From: an uncultured Campylobacter sp.
GTDB lineage: Bacteria > Campylobacterota > Campylobacteria > Campylobacterales > Campylobacteraceae
Direction: 5' to 3'
Length of the DNA stretch: 33,465 bases
NCBI RefSeq assembly: GCF_938015785.1
Contig: NZ_CALLWC010000005.1
Location: 1-33,465 of the forward strand
Below the pieces are notes generated by a model. It was not told where the DNA came from. It saw only the letters and a list, made by a program, of their open reading frames with translations, and ran no database searches. Shown here in pieces: positions 8,769 through 17,630 of the stretch (the first letter of the stretch is position 1; every line of letters starts with the position of its first letter). The translations under genes and the position numbers were made by a program.

Positions 8769-11189
8769 TTAGAATTTTATCCTCGAAGGCTCCATCGGCT
8801 TGCTGTAGAAGTAGCCTTGCATATATTTAATCCCCATCTCCTCTAAGATGATTGAAATTTCGTGGTTTTCTACGTATTCGGCGATGAGCTCGTAGCCCTG
8901 CTTGCGCGCGAAGTTAGCGATAGTTTCGACGATAGCGCGCGAGTTTTTGTCGTTTGCGATGTTTTTGATGAGCGCTCCGTCGATCTTTATGTAATCCACA
9001 TCGAGCGTTAAAATTCTATAGTAGTTGGAGTATCCGCTGCCAAAATCGTCTATCGCGACCTTGCAGCCGTAGTTTTTGGCTACGGCGATGAAGCTGCGTA
9101 GGCTCTCGTAATCGTCAAATTCCTCGCTTTCTAAAATTTCAATAAATAGATTTGAAGCATTTGGGCTGGATGCGAGCTTGCGCTCTAAAAGCTCCTTGAT
9201 ACCTTCGTTTGCGATGTCAAAATATGAAAGATTTATGCTAAAGCAAGTCCCTGCGAAGCGGTCTAGCAAGCGAAAGGCTTCGTTTATTACGACCTGAGTT
9301 AGCGGGATGTAGAGCGAGGTTTGCTTTGCGATATCGATAAACTCACCCGGGCAGCGCGTCTTGCCTGAGCGGTCGATTAGACGGATTAGAATTTCATATA
9401 CCAACGGGACATAATCACCACCCTCGGTGCCGTAGGTGTTACCACTAGGATCGCGGTGGGTGATATCAAATATGGGCTGAACAAGCACAAAGACTTGATT
9501 TTTCTTGATCGCATTTTGAATGGTGTTGATCATAATCTGGTTTTGAAGATATTTTTCCTCAATCGCATTTGGGCGCGAATAAAAGCCCACATGCTCGTTT
9601 TTGCTCTGCGCCTCATACATCGCCATAACCGCCTGAAAGACCCTATTTGCGCCGCCCGCTACATCTGCACGCTCGCTCACGCCCATCGTGATATTTAAAG
9701 GCGCGGAGGCAAAGCCCTCGGTCGTATGGAGATTAAAAACCTTGTCGGTGAAGTATTTATTTATGATCTCCACGTCGCGCGCGACATTTAGTCCCTCGTA
9801 AAATAGGCAAAACTCATCCGATTGGATGCGAAAGATACTAGCTTTGATCTCGTGCGATTCGATACACATCGCAAGCGTACGCGCAAAGGAGCGCAGAATT
9901 TCATTCGTCGTCTCCGCCTTGTAAAAAAGCCGCAAATTTGCAAAATTTACGATAGTGATGTAGATCGCTACGCCCGTTTTTTCGGCGTTTATTAGCTCGT
10001 ATAGCGCTGCTTCGTTGCCCTGGCCCGTAAGATGATCGATATAGACTTGATTGTTTAAGCTCTCCTTTGCGCTCGCAAGAGCTAGCTTCATAATCTCGCG
10101 CTCGCCGATATCATGAGCGTAAAGCGCATATAGCGGCGGCTTAGACGTAGCAGCGATATTTGCTAGTCTTAAACTCACATCAGCTAGTTCGCCGTTTTTA
10201 CGAAGCAGGCGCGTATCTTTGGCGCTTTTATTTACCATCGCAGGAAGTTCGGTCCCTTTATCTTTGGGCATCAAAACTCCAAGATCACTTCCTTCCAGCT
10301 CGCTTTGTTCGTAGCCGCTTAAGCTAAGCGCGCTTTTATTAGCGTATAAAATTTTAAAGCTTTGATCTGCCAAAACTATCGCTTCGCCTGCTTGCTCGCA
10401 TAGTGCGCGATAGGGCGCAAGGGCGCGTTTACTACGCAAAGCATCGGAATTGATGATGTAAGTAAGCAGTAAAAACGACAAAAACACCGCTGTGTAAAGC
10501 ATCGTCATTTGCATAAACGAGCCGTAGAATTCCTCACTAGCGTAAGAAAATCGCTCGCGCAGGCTTGCGAAACGCTCGTTAAGCAACGAGAGATTATCGC
10601 TTACGATGATATTTTGACGCTCGAAATTCCTTAAAATTTGCCGCGCGATTCCTATAAACGCAGCTTCGTCAGGGCTTGACGCATCTGCGCTTTCTAGCGC
10701 GCTTTTTAAAGCAGAAATTTCGGAGCGATTTTTATAGTTAAGCCCTAAAATTTGAGAGTAGAGATTTGCTCTTTGCGCATTTGCGTCGCTGGATAGAAAT
10801 TTTTGCTGCAGACTTTGAAAAAGGATTAAATTCTGCGAATTTAAAGCCCCAAGCTCGTCCAAAAGCGAAATTTTATCGCTAAAAGCGCTTCCGATCGCGC
10901 GCACATCGCCGCTAAGTCCGATTTTATCGATGATTTTATCTTTTTGCAGAGCTTGCAGCACCTGATAGATGCCGCGCATATCGGCATTTGCGATCGAAAA
11001 GTCCCTTCTTGCGATCTTTGCATCAAATAATATATTTAAGCGGTTGTCGGCATTATCGATCAAAGCTAGCTCGCGCGAAATCGTGCTAAATCTCGCTACA
11101 TCTCTTAGCGATGAGAAATAATTTCCGGCGATGATTATGCCTAATATCATAATCCCCACCATCAAAGTCCACATTATCTTATCTTTCAT
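8769..11189 (-). CDS. Membrane PAS-GGDEF(degenerate)-EAL protein, likely c-di-GMP phosphodiesterase
   Basis: An 806-residue inner-membrane protein. It has a membrane segment at 8-26, a helical periplasmic domain of about 200 residues, a second membrane segment at 227-246, a PAS domain at 256-365, a GGDEF-like domain at 385-540 and an EAL domain at 550-800. The GGDEF signature reads IQSDEF, so cyclase activity is unlikely. The EAL motif is EIL, but the metal and catalytic residues are kept: E599, N653, E684, D714-D715, K735, E771 and Q791. Active hydrolysis of c-di-GMP is therefore plausible. An unusual insert of about 20 residues (577-596) precedes the EAL motif. A GGAGG site precedes the start, which overlaps the cytochrome gene by 11 bases. 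Confidence 0.85.
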   Translation of the reverse strand: MKDKIMWTLMVGIMILGIIIAGNYFSSLRDVARFSTISRELALIDNADNRLNILFDAKIARRDFSIANADMRGIYQVLQALQKDKIIDKIGLSGDVRAIGSAFSDKISLLDELGALNSQNLILFQSLQQKFLSSDANAQRANLYSQILGLNYKNRSEISALKSALESADASSPDEAAFIGIARQILRNFERQNIIVSDNLSLLNERFASLRERFSYASEEFYGSFMQMTMLYTAVFLSFLLLTYIINSDALRSKRALAPYRALCEQAGEAIVLADQSFKILYANKSALSLSGYEQSELEGSDLGVLMPKDKGTELPAMVNKSAKDTRLLRKNGELADVSLRLANIAATSKPPLYALYAHDIGEREIMKLALASAKESLNNQVYIDHLTGQGNEAALYELINAEKTGVAIYITIVNFANLRLFYKAETTNEILRSFARTLAMCIESHEIKASIFRIQSDEFCLFYEGLNVARDVEIINKYFTDKVFNLHTTEGFASAPLNITMGVSERADVAGGANRVFQAVMAMYEAQSKNEHVGFYSRPNAIEEKYLQNQIMINTIQNAIKKNQVFVLVQPIFDITHRDPSGNTYGTEGGDYVPLVYEILIRLIDRSGKTRCPGEFIDIAKQTSLYIPLTQVVINEAFRLLDRFAGTCFSINLSYFDIANEGIKELLERKLASSPNASNLFIEILESEEFDDYESLRSFIAVAKNYGCKVAIDDFGSGYSNYYRILTLDVDYIKIDGALIKNIANDKNSRAIVETIANFARKQGYELIAEYVENHEISIILEEMGIKYMQGYFYSKPMEPSRIKF

Positions 11190-12051
11190 CCTGCGCCTCC
11201 GTCATCTCGCCTTTAAGTGTAGCTAAAAAGCTCATCAAAGCATCAAGCTCCCCATCGCTAAGATCGTATTTTAACAGATCCTTTGCGATCTGCCGCACCG
11301 CAAGACGCAAATCCGTCTGCCCGTTTACGTAAGGTGCGGTTTGCGTGATATTGCGCAAGCTAGGCACGCGGCGCAACTCAAATCCGTCGGAGGTAAACCT
11401 ATGCCTAGGCGCATCTTCCTCTTCCGCGTTTGGACGAATTTTAGTAAAGCTGCCGGTGCCTAGGCTAACGCCGTTGTGACATGCCGAGCACAGCCGTACA
11501 AAAAGCACATATCCGTTATATTCGGCATCATTTAGCTTAACCTCGCCACGCAAAAATCGGTCAAATTTAGAATTTATCGCCGTTTTGGACTTTAAAAATT
11601 CCTTCAGCGCATCAATGAAGTTCGCCGTATTTGCCTCGCCGTAAGCACTTTCAAAAGCCTGCTTGTAGGCTAAATTCTTCCTGATAAGCTCTAAAATTCT
11701 ATCTTCACTCGCATCCAGTTCATTCTCGCTAAAAACCGACGCCGCGATCCGCGCTTCAAAGCCCGCGAAATTATAATCGCCTAAGTAGCGGTCAAAATAA
11801 TAAGAATTTATTAGCGTAGGCACGCGTCCGTCGCGCACCGAAGCGCCCGAATCGTTTAAATAAAAATTGTGGCAGCTCTCGCAGGAGCGGCCTTTGCCGC
11901 TAAATCTTACATCGGTAAAAATTTTTGCGCCCAGCCGCGCCTTTTGTGGGTCATATTTAGGCATCTCAAGCGGCGAGAAAAGATTGCCGCAAAGCCCCAA
12001 AAGCGGCGCCAGGCTAAATATAAAACAGCTTAAAGCTCGCTTCGATCTCAT
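11179..12051 (-). CDS. Dihaem cytochrome c peroxidase-like protein (CcpA/MauG family)
   Basis: A 290-residue exported protein with a signal peptide (first ~22 residues) and two haem c attachment sites, CESCH at 57-61 and CSACH at 188-192. The domain order and the RRVPSLRNITQTAPYVNGQ segment fit bacterial dihaem peroxidases, which reduce H2O2 in the periplasm with electrons from cytochrome c. The usual PYxHDG motif reads PYVNGQ, so an expected histidine is missing and activity may be altered. It is shorter than typical CcpA. The gene begins inside the 3' end of the methyltransferase gene (38-base overlap) and overlaps the downstream PAS-EAL gene, so all three are probably cotranscribed and coupled. 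Confidence 0.82.
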   Translation of the reverse strand: MRSKRALSCFIFSLAPLLGLCGNLFSPLEMPKYDPQKARLGAKIFTDVRFSGKGRSCESCHNFYLNDSGASVRDGRVPTLINSYYFDRYLGDYNFAGFEARIAASVFSENELDASEDRILELIRKNLAYKQAFESAYGEANTANFIDALKEFLKSKTAINSKFDRFLRGEVKLNDAEYNGYVLFVRLCSACHNGVSLGTGSFTKIRPNAEEEDAPRHRFTSDGFELRRVPSLRNITQTAPYVNGQTDLRLAVRQIAKDLLKYDLSDGELDALMSFLATLKGEMTEAQDER

Positions 12052-12922
12052 CGCTTATCATCCCGCCTTTAGCCCGCTTTTTCAAAATCTCCTCGATCTC
12101 GCGCTCACTGGCCTTCGCGCCGTCCATATGTAGGTGCCACGCGGCGTTTTGCACCGCTTCTTGCAGACTGCGTTTTTGCTCGCGCCTCTCGGTTAAAATT
12201 TCGCTTTTAAACTTGATGTCGCGCGCCCCAAGCAGCGCCTCAAACTTTTCGGCGGCGGTAGCAAGTCTTTTATACCCCGCGCCGAAGCGCTCAAACAGCG
12301 GCGCCAGCATAGACGAATTGCGCTCGCTCGCCCAGTTTAGATAAATTTTGCGCTCGCCCAAAGCCAAAAACGCCTCAAAATCCTCCGTGCTCTTCAGCGC
12401 AGGACTCATCGTAAGAAACGCGATGTCAAAAACTGCGGGAATTTTAAAATTTTCGCTCCCTCGGTTTTTGCTCGCAGCGTCTTTTAAATTTAAAGCCCGG
12501 GCTTCTTGAGCTTGCGAGTTTGAAATTTCGCTTTGCGAGCGCGGATAAATTTTAAAATTTTCGCCCGCCGCGCCTGCAAAACCATCGCGGCTAAGCCGCT
12601 CGCAAAACTCCGCAAAGCTTAAATTTAATACGTTTTGCAAGCTGATGCCAAACTCCCCCGCGCTGCGTCTTAGCTCACGCAGCATCCCCTCCGAGCTATC
12701 GATCGCCGTGACCTTGGCGCCCAGCGACGCAAGATACAGCGAGTAAACCCCCGTACCGGCGCCCACATCGAGCACGCTTTTGCCCGCAAAGCTCGCGCCC
12801 CAGCCGCGCAGTATCTCAAACACCCGCCTACCGAAACCCCCTAACTCGCCGCTAAATTTAGCGTAACTTTCGGACTTTTTATCCCAGCTATTTTCATCTG
12901 ATTTTTCGCTGATTTTCTCCAC
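12014..12922 (-). CDS. Class I SAM-dependent methyltransferase with repeat-derived insert
   Basis: A 302-residue protein with SAM motif I (VLDVGAGTG at 50-58) and the following VTAIDSSEGML strand. Residues 118-162, between core elements, form a low-complexity insert in which ENFKI occurs at 121-125 and again at 157-161. At the DNA level both are copies of the intergenic AAATTTTAAAATTT word (near 12550 and 12446). The repeat has thus spread into coding sequence in frame. The target of methylation is unknown. It is first in a minus-strand operon with the cytochrome and PAS-EAL genes, and divergent from the ABC pair. Confidence 0.75.
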   Translation of the reverse strand: MEKISEKSDENSWDKKSESYAKFSGELGGFGRRVFEILRGWGASFAGKSVLDVGAGTGVYSLYLASLGAKVTAIDSSEGMLRELRRSAGEFGISLQNVLNLSFAEFCERLSRDGFAGAAGENFKIYPRSQSEISNSQAQEARALNLKDAASKNRGSENFKIPAVFDIAFLTMSPALKSTEDFEAFLALGERKIYLNWASERNSSMLAPLFERFGAGYKRLATAAEKFEALLGARDIKFKSEILTERREQKRSLQEAVQNAAWHLHMDGAKASEREIEEILKKRAKGGMISDEIEASFKLFYI

Positions 12923-12982
12923 TGCTAGCCTTTAAATTTTTCGTAATAATAGCAAAATTTGGCAATTTTTCCGAATTTGGGC

Positions 12983-12988
12983 TATAAT
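12983..12988 (+). promoter_or_regulatory. Putative -10 box upstream of the metal ABC genes
   Basis: TATAAT lies 33 bases before the ATG at 13022 in the divergent region shared with the methyltransferase. No -35 consensus is evident. Confidence 0.45.
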
Positions 12989-13021
12989 AAATGCTTTCAA
13001 AATCTAGGCGAAAGGGCGTTC

Positions 13022-13789
13022 ATGGCGGACGTGACGATAAGAAATTTAAACTTTGCTTACGAAAAACGCGAAATTTTAAAAGATATAAACCTAAGCTACG
13101 AGCTGCGCGATTTTTTAGCGATTTTCGGGCCCAACGGCGGCGGCAAAAGCACCCTTTTGAAGCTGCTTTTGGGGCTGCTGCGACCAAGCTCGGGCTCGAT
13201 CGAAATTTTAGGCAGATCGCCCGCGCTTGCCAGGGCGCAAATGGGCTACGTACCGCAGTTCATCGCGATAAACAAAAGCTTTCCCATAAGCGTGCTCGAA
13301 GTCGTTTTAATGGGGCTAATAGATAAGAAAATTTTCGGCTTCTACTCCAAATCCGAGTGCGAACAAGCTATGCAAGCTTTGGAGCGCGTAGGCATGCAAG
13401 ACCTTGCAGGATGCCGTATCAGCGAGCTTAGCGGCGGACAAAGACAGCGCGTTTACATCGCGCGGGCGCTGTGCGCGAAGGCTAAAATTTTACTTCTCGA
13501 CGAGCCGCTAGCGAGCATCGACACGATGGGGCAGGTTCAAATTTACGAGCTTTTAAAATCCCTAAACGAGAGCGGCTGCGGCATAATTTTAATCAGCCAC
13601 GACGTGCAGCTCGCGCTAAACTACGCAAACCGCGCGCTTTACATCGCAAACGGCTCGGCGCACACCCACGAGATCGATCCGGGAAGTAGGGCGGAATTTT
13701 TAGATCACCTGCGACGCGAGCATGGACACTTCTGCGCCGTCGATCTCGCGCTTAACGAATGCTGCTGCAAGGAGGGCAAAAATGACTGA
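13022..13789 (+). CDS. Metal ABC transporter ATP-binding protein (ZnuC/MntB-like)
   Basis: A 255-residue ATPase with Walker A GPNGGGKST (36-44), Q-loop YVPQF, signature LSGGQRQR, Walker B ILLLDEP and H-loop LISHD, all intact. The C-terminal tail is rich in metal ligands (HGHFCAVDLALNECCCKE), as in several zinc/manganese importers of this family. The ATG at 13022 fits the family's N-terminus; the frame is open further upstream without a ribosome site. The permease gene starts inside its last codons (8-base overlap), so the two form one operon. The metal is not determined by sequence alone. Confidence 0.86.
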   Translation: MADVTIRNLNFAYEKREILKDINLSYELRDFLAIFGPNGGGKSTLLKLLLGLLRPSSGSIEILGRSPALARAQMGYVPQFIAINKSFPISVLEVVLMGLIDKKIFGFYSKSECEQAMQALERVGMQDLAGCRISELSGGQRQRVYIARALCAKAKILLLDEPLASIDTMGQVQIYELLKSLNESGCGIILISHDVQLALNYANRALYIANGSAHTHEIDPGSRAEFLDHLRREHGHFCAVDLALNECCCKEGKND

Positions 13790-14585
13790 AATTCTATCCT
13801 ACGATTTCATGCGAAACGCCCTGCTCGGCGGACTTTTGGTCAGTATAGTCTGCGGCGTCGTAGGCTCTTTGGTCGTGATAAATCGCATGAGCTTCATCGC
13901 AGGCGGCATCGCGCACGGCGCATACGGCGGCATCGGTATTGCGCTATTTTTAGGCATCTCGCCCGTGCTGGGAGCTAGCGTATTTGCGCTGTTTTTGGGG
14001 CTGCTCATCGCCTACGTCACGCTGCGAAACACCGAGCGCTTCGATGCCGTAATCGGCGCGATATGGGCGTTTGGAATGGCTCTTGGGATAATCTTCGCCG
14101 ATCTTACGCCCGGGTACAAATCCGATCTGATGAGCTTTTTATTCGGCTCGATCTTAGCGATAAATCATGAAAATTTGATCTTCATCGGTATTTGCGGCGC
14201 GGCATTTGCGGCGCTTACGGCGTGCTTTTACAGGCAGTTTTTAGCAATCAGCTTCGATAAGGAATTCGCCCTGCTGCGCGGAGTAAATACGAGCGTCTTT
14301 TACTACGTCCTCGTAGTGATGGCGAGCCTCGCGGTGGTCGCGTCGATTCAGATCGTAGGACTAATCTTGGTAATCTCGCTGATGACGATCCCACCCTTCA
14401 TCGCCGAAAAAATTTCAAAAAGCTTAGGCTCGATGATGGCGATAAGCTGCGCGCTATCGGCGCTTTTCTGTGCGGCGGGGCTTATTTTGAGTTTTAAGCT
14501 CAACCTAACCAGCGGCGCTTCGATAATCCTAGTCGCCTCGGTCTGCTTTTTCGCAAGCTCGATTTTTAGCAAACTTCGCGCCTAA
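13782..14585 (+). CDS. Metal ABC transporter permease (ZnuB/MntC-like, ABC-3 family)
   Basis: A 267-residue inner-membrane protein with about eight to nine hydrophobic segments. It has the ABC-3 family features FIAGGIAHGAYGGIGIALFLG near residue 45 and VASIQIVGLILVISLMTIPP in the C-terminal half. It should form the import channel with the ATPase just upstream. The ATG at 13782 has a strong GGAGGG site. No periplasmic metal-binding protein gene is adjacent: the next gene is convergent and encodes an EamA transporter, with which it overlaps by 57 bases at the 3' ends. Confidence 0.86.
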   Translation: MTEILSYDFMRNALLGGLLVSIVCGVVGSLVVINRMSFIAGGIAHGAYGGIGIALFLGISPVLGASVFALFLGLLIAYVTLRNTERFDAVIGAIWAFGMALGIIFADLTPGYKSDLMSFLFGSILAINHENLIFIGICGAAFAALTACFYRQFLAISFDKEFALLRGVNTSVFYYVLVVMASLAVVASIQIVGLILVISLMTIPPFIAEKISKSLGSMMAISCALSALFCAAGLILSFKLNLTSGASIILVASVCFFASSIFSKLRA

Positions 14586-15626
14586 AAGCCCGCCCAGCTC
14601 GCTAAGCAGGATGCCTGCGAGTATCAGCGCCGCGCCTAAAATTTGAAGCGCGCTTAGCTTCTCGCCGAAAGCATACCCCATAATGCCCGCACTTACGGGC
14701 TCTAGTGCAAAAATCAGCACCGTTTTTATCTCGCTTACGCCGCGATTTTGCGCCATCGTTTGGATCACAAACGCCGCAACGGTGGCAAAGATCGAAGTTA
14801 AAACCAGCGCAAAAACGAAATCGAAACTCGGCGAAAAGATCAAATTTCCAACCACCCTTATCTCGCCTTCAAATTCCGCGTGCGGAGCGAAAACCGCCGC
14901 GATCAGCGCACAGACGCAGACGCAGATAAACTGCACGATCACAAAGCCGTAGAGATTGCTTTTGCGCGCGCAGACGCCGGTAAAGACGATGTGAAGCGCA
15001 TATGCGAACGCCGAAATCAGCGTCAACCGCTCGCCTATGCCAAATCCCACTGCGCCGCTTGCTCCGCTTAAAAAATACAGCCCCAAAAGCGCCACGACCG
15101 CACCGCCAAAGGCGCTCGCACCGACCTTTTTACCGAAAAACGCAAGCATTAAAAAGGGCACGATGACGACGTTTAGCCCCAAAATGAACGCCACCGTCGA
15201 TGATAGCGCATAATCAAGCGCTATGGTCTGGCACGAAAAATCGCAAAACAGCATCAGCCCGCAAAACACGCCCCGCCCTATCGTGCCGCGGTCAAATTTG
15301 ACGCCGAAGCGCAGGCAGGCGAGGTAGGTAAAAATGCTCGCCGCCAAAAAGCGCCAAAACAAAAAGCTAAAAACGTCGCCGCTATGCAGCGCGCGCTGAA
15401 CCGGCACGAAAGTGCATCCCCAAACGATCGCTACGAAAAGCAGCCCCAGATCCCACAGCCTGCTAGGCGGAACGGGGTTTTGCGCGCGGCTTTGCGCGGA
15501 ATTGGAATTTCGCCCGAAACTCTGCGTAGAATCGGAATTTTGCGTGGAGTTGGAATTCTTTGCAGAATCGGAATTGTTCGTAGAATTCGAGCTTCGCGTG
15601 GAATTTGAACCGAAGCTATGCGGCAT
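14529..15626 (-). CDS. EamA/DMT-family transporter with Ser/Asn-rich N-terminal extension
   Basis: From the ATG at 15626 this is 365 residues. About 55 are polar Ser/Asn/Thr-rich residues (runs such as SNSTQNSDSTQSF), followed by a ten-segment drug/metabolite transporter domain beginning at RLWDLGLLFVAIVWG. Two EamA halves are visible, with the usual WG..F and FALEPVSAGIMGY motifs. Members export small metabolites; the substrate here is unknown. I chose 15626 because GGCGGAG lies six bases upstream. The same frame stays open to an ATG at 16316 (595 residues), but that one has no ribosome site. Its 3' end overlaps the ABC permease gene. Confidence 0.75.
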   Translation of the reverse strand: MPHSFGSNSTRSSNSTNNSDSAKNSNSTQNSDSTQSFGRNSNSAQSRAQNPVPPSRLWDLGLLFVAIVWGCTFVPVQRALHSGDVFSFLFWRFLAASIFTYLACLRFGVKFDRGTIGRGVFCGLMLFCDFSCQTIALDYALSSTVAFILGLNVVIVPFLMLAFFGKKVGASAFGGAVVALLGLYFLSGASGAVGFGIGERLTLISAFAYALHIVFTGVCARKSNLYGFVIVQFICVCVCALIAAVFAPHAEFEGEIRVVGNLIFSPSFDFVFALVLTSIFATVAAFVIQTMAQNRGVSEIKTVLIFALEPVSAGIMGYAFGEKLSALQILGAALILAGILLSELGGLLGAKFAKNRACEKADRGD

Positions 15627-16316
15627 GCTAGCTCCGCCAGGATCGTTTGTAAGGACCTTGGTAAAATTTTTCTCGGAGCGTTGCGCGTGAGCGGCGGCGA
15701 GGCTTTTTGCGAGGCTTAAATTTGGATCGTTTGCAGCGCTTGTGCGGCTCGGCAAACCCGCGCTATTTGCGCCGTTGCGAGTGAAATTTTCCGCAAAATT
15801 TAATATAAAATTTTTTCTGAAATTTCTTGCCGAATTTTCGCAAGGATCTGTTTTGGAGGATTTCGCGGAATTTAAAGCTTTATTTTCGGTGCGGCTCATA
15901 TCCTGCGCGGGATTTAAATTTAACGCAAGAGCCGCAAAATTTAAAGCGGATTTTCTCCCTGGATTTCTGACGTGCGGAGTGGAATAGAGCGCGACGAGAT
16001 TGCGCTCGGCAAAACCGGCCGAGGCACGATTGCGCGCGGCAAAACCCACCGAAACGGAAGCAAATTTTAAATTTCTTCCGCGGATAGAATTTGAGCGGAC
16101 ATCCGCATCTTGAAATTTGAAATTTCTTTTGAGGCGGAGAGCGGGAGCGAAATTCGCCGCGTCACCCGGCGCTGTGTTTTTCGCGCACGCAAACGCCGTA
16201 TTTGAAGCAGAATTTAAAGCTATATTTTTAGCGCGCTCACGCACCGGATCTGAAATAAAATTTAAAGCGGATTTTGAATTAAAATTTTCCGCGGGCTCCG
16301 AGATAGAATTTTTCAT
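15627..16316 (-). other. Open, repeat-built frame extension upstream of the EamA gene
   Basis: These 690 bases stay open in frame with the EamA gene and would add 230 residues, rich in Asn, Ala, Ser and Phe, with recurrent NFA, NFK and NSA words. They are translations of the A/T words that fill gaps elsewhere. No domain is recognisable, and the ATG at 16316 lacks a ribosome site. It is either a non-coding gap that happens to be open or a repeat-derived protein extension. Confidence 0.5.
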
Positions 16317-16359
16317 AAATTTAAAGTAAAATTTCGCCGAGATCTTGGCGCAGCCGCGC

Positions 16360-16989
16360 CTATCTGACCGTCTTTATCGCGTTTAAAATCGCGCCCGAGT
16401 TTTTGCGAAACTCCCTTTCGTTTTTGCTTAAAAAATCAAAACTTTCGTTGATGAAGGCGCTGCTGAATTCGCTGCCGAAATCGTCCGCAATCTCCTTGCC
16501 CACGGCATTTTTGTAGCTTTTGGCAAAGCCCGCGTCCGAGCCCAGAGCACGCGCAAACGGCAGCAAAATATCGTAAATTTCATCAAAGGCGTTTGTACGC
16601 AGATAGTGGCTAAACAGCACTTCGCCGCTCATAATCGCCTTGGTATCGGCCCCTGGCATCTCTTTGATTTTAGTAAGTATCAAATTTTTTAGCGGCTCGA
16701 TCGCGGGATTTAGCTTTTGAGTGGCCAGGCGGCGCATATTTTGCACGGCGATGCTTTTTTTGCCGGCGCGCTGCGTCAGATAGCCCGGCAGATCGAGCTC
16801 GTAGTCCTCGATCCCTTCGCGCTCGTATTCGCTTGCGGCGCGCTCGATTAGAGTGCTTAGCGAGCTTTTAAAATTTTCGCTATCGCCCACGTTTGCGCTG
16901 ATGACGACGTCCAGCCCCTTTACGGCGACCTCTTCCCAACTCGCAGCCGCTATGAGCGGCAAAAGGCAAAGAATTAGATTTTTAAGCAA
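16360..16989 (-). CDS. Secreted protein of unknown function, distantly DUF4197-like
   Basis: A 209-residue protein with a short signal peptide (MLKNLILCLLPLIAAA) and a helical mature part. The segment with ADTKAIMSGEVLFSHYLR and the late SFDFLSKNEREFRKNSGA helix recall the DUF4197 family, but the match is weak by eye. DUF4197 proteins are periplasmic and uncharacterised. It is divergent from mntP, sharing an 86-base intergenic region. Expression and function unknown. Confidence 0.6.
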   Translation of the reverse strand: MLKNLILCLLPLIAAASWEEVAVKGLDVVISANVGDSENFKSSLSTLIERAASEYEREGIEDYELDLPGYLTQRAGKKSIAVQNMRRLATQKLNPAIEPLKNLILTKIKEMPGADTKAIMSGEVLFSHYLRTNAFDEIYDILLPFARALGSDAGFAKSYKNAVGKEIADDFGSEFSSAFINESFDFLSKNEREFRKNSGAILNAIKTVR

Positions 16990-17038
16990 GGCTTTTTCCC
17001 GATTTAAGATTGTTCATTTTATTTCATAAATTTTAATG

Positions 17039-17059
17039 TATAATCAACGCTTTTATAAT
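17039..17059 (+). promoter_or_regulatory. Two putative -10 boxes upstream of mntP
   Basis: TATAAT occurs at 17039-17044 and again at 17054-17059, 16-31 bases before the ATG. There is no -35 consensus. The 86-base gap is too short for a yybP-ykoY manganese riboswitch, and none is seen. Confidence 0.45.
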
Positions 17060-17075
17060 ACCAAAAGGGCTAAAT

Positions 17076-17630
17076 ATGGAGCTTTTACTCATCGCTTTTG
17101 CGCTTGCGATGGACAGCGTCGCGCTTAGTATCTCAAACGGCGCGAAATATCCGAATTTTAAATTTGCGCAGATCGTGCGCGTCGCGTTTTTCTACGCGGC
17201 GGCTCAGTTTATAATGCCGCTTGCGGGCTACGCTTTGGGGATAAATTTCGTAAAATTTATCGCGCAGATCGATCACTTCGTCGCGTTTGGAATTTTATCG
17301 TTTTTAGGCGTCAAGATGATCGCGGAATCCCGCCGCGAGCAGGACGAGCCAGCTCTACGCCTAAGCACGAAGGAGCTGGTACTGGGCGCGATCGCTACCA
17401 GCATCGACGCGATGGCCGTGGGCGTGACCTTTGCGTTCGGCGAAATAAACATCCTCTACGCCTGTTGCGTAATCGGGCTCGTCTGCTTCGCGCTGTGCGT
17501 CGCGGCGTGCTACGCAGGCAAGCTAACGGGCGAATATCTACACTCAAAAGCGCTCGTTTTAGGCGGCGTGATTTTGATCTTAATCGGGGTTAAAATTTTA
17601 CTCTCGCACCTCGGTATTATCGATATTTAG
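17076..17630 (+). CDS. mntP: Manganese efflux pump MntP
   Basis: A 184-residue, six-segment membrane protein of the MntP (YebN) family, which exports Mn2+ to prevent toxicity. Both acidic membrane motifs are present: LAMDSVALSISNG near residue 10 and SIDAMAVGVTFAFG near residue 110. An RE(Q)DEP loop separates the two three-helix halves. Length and organisation are normal. An AAAAGGG site precedes the ATG. The gene is flanked by a propeller-like gene downstream and is probably monocistronic. Confidence 0.92.
   Translation: MELLLIAFALAMDSVALSISNGAKYPNFKFAQIVRVAFFYAAAQFIMPLAGYALGINFVKFIAQIDHFVAFGILSFLGVKMIAESRREQDEPALRLSTKELVLGAIATSIDAMAVGVTFAFGEINILYACCVIGLVCFALCVAACYAGKLTGEYLHSKALVLGGVILILIGVKILLSHLGIIDI

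Noticed and set aside
15412..15690. Plus-strand frame with repeated EFxxELEF-like motifs
   Set aside because: It is the reverse reading of the Ser/Asn repeat tail of the EamA gene. The repetition comes from the DNA repeat.
16990..17075. yybP-ykoY manganese riboswitch before mntP
   Set aside because: The gap is only 86 bases, is A/T-rich and lacks the conserved GGGGAGUA-type loops.
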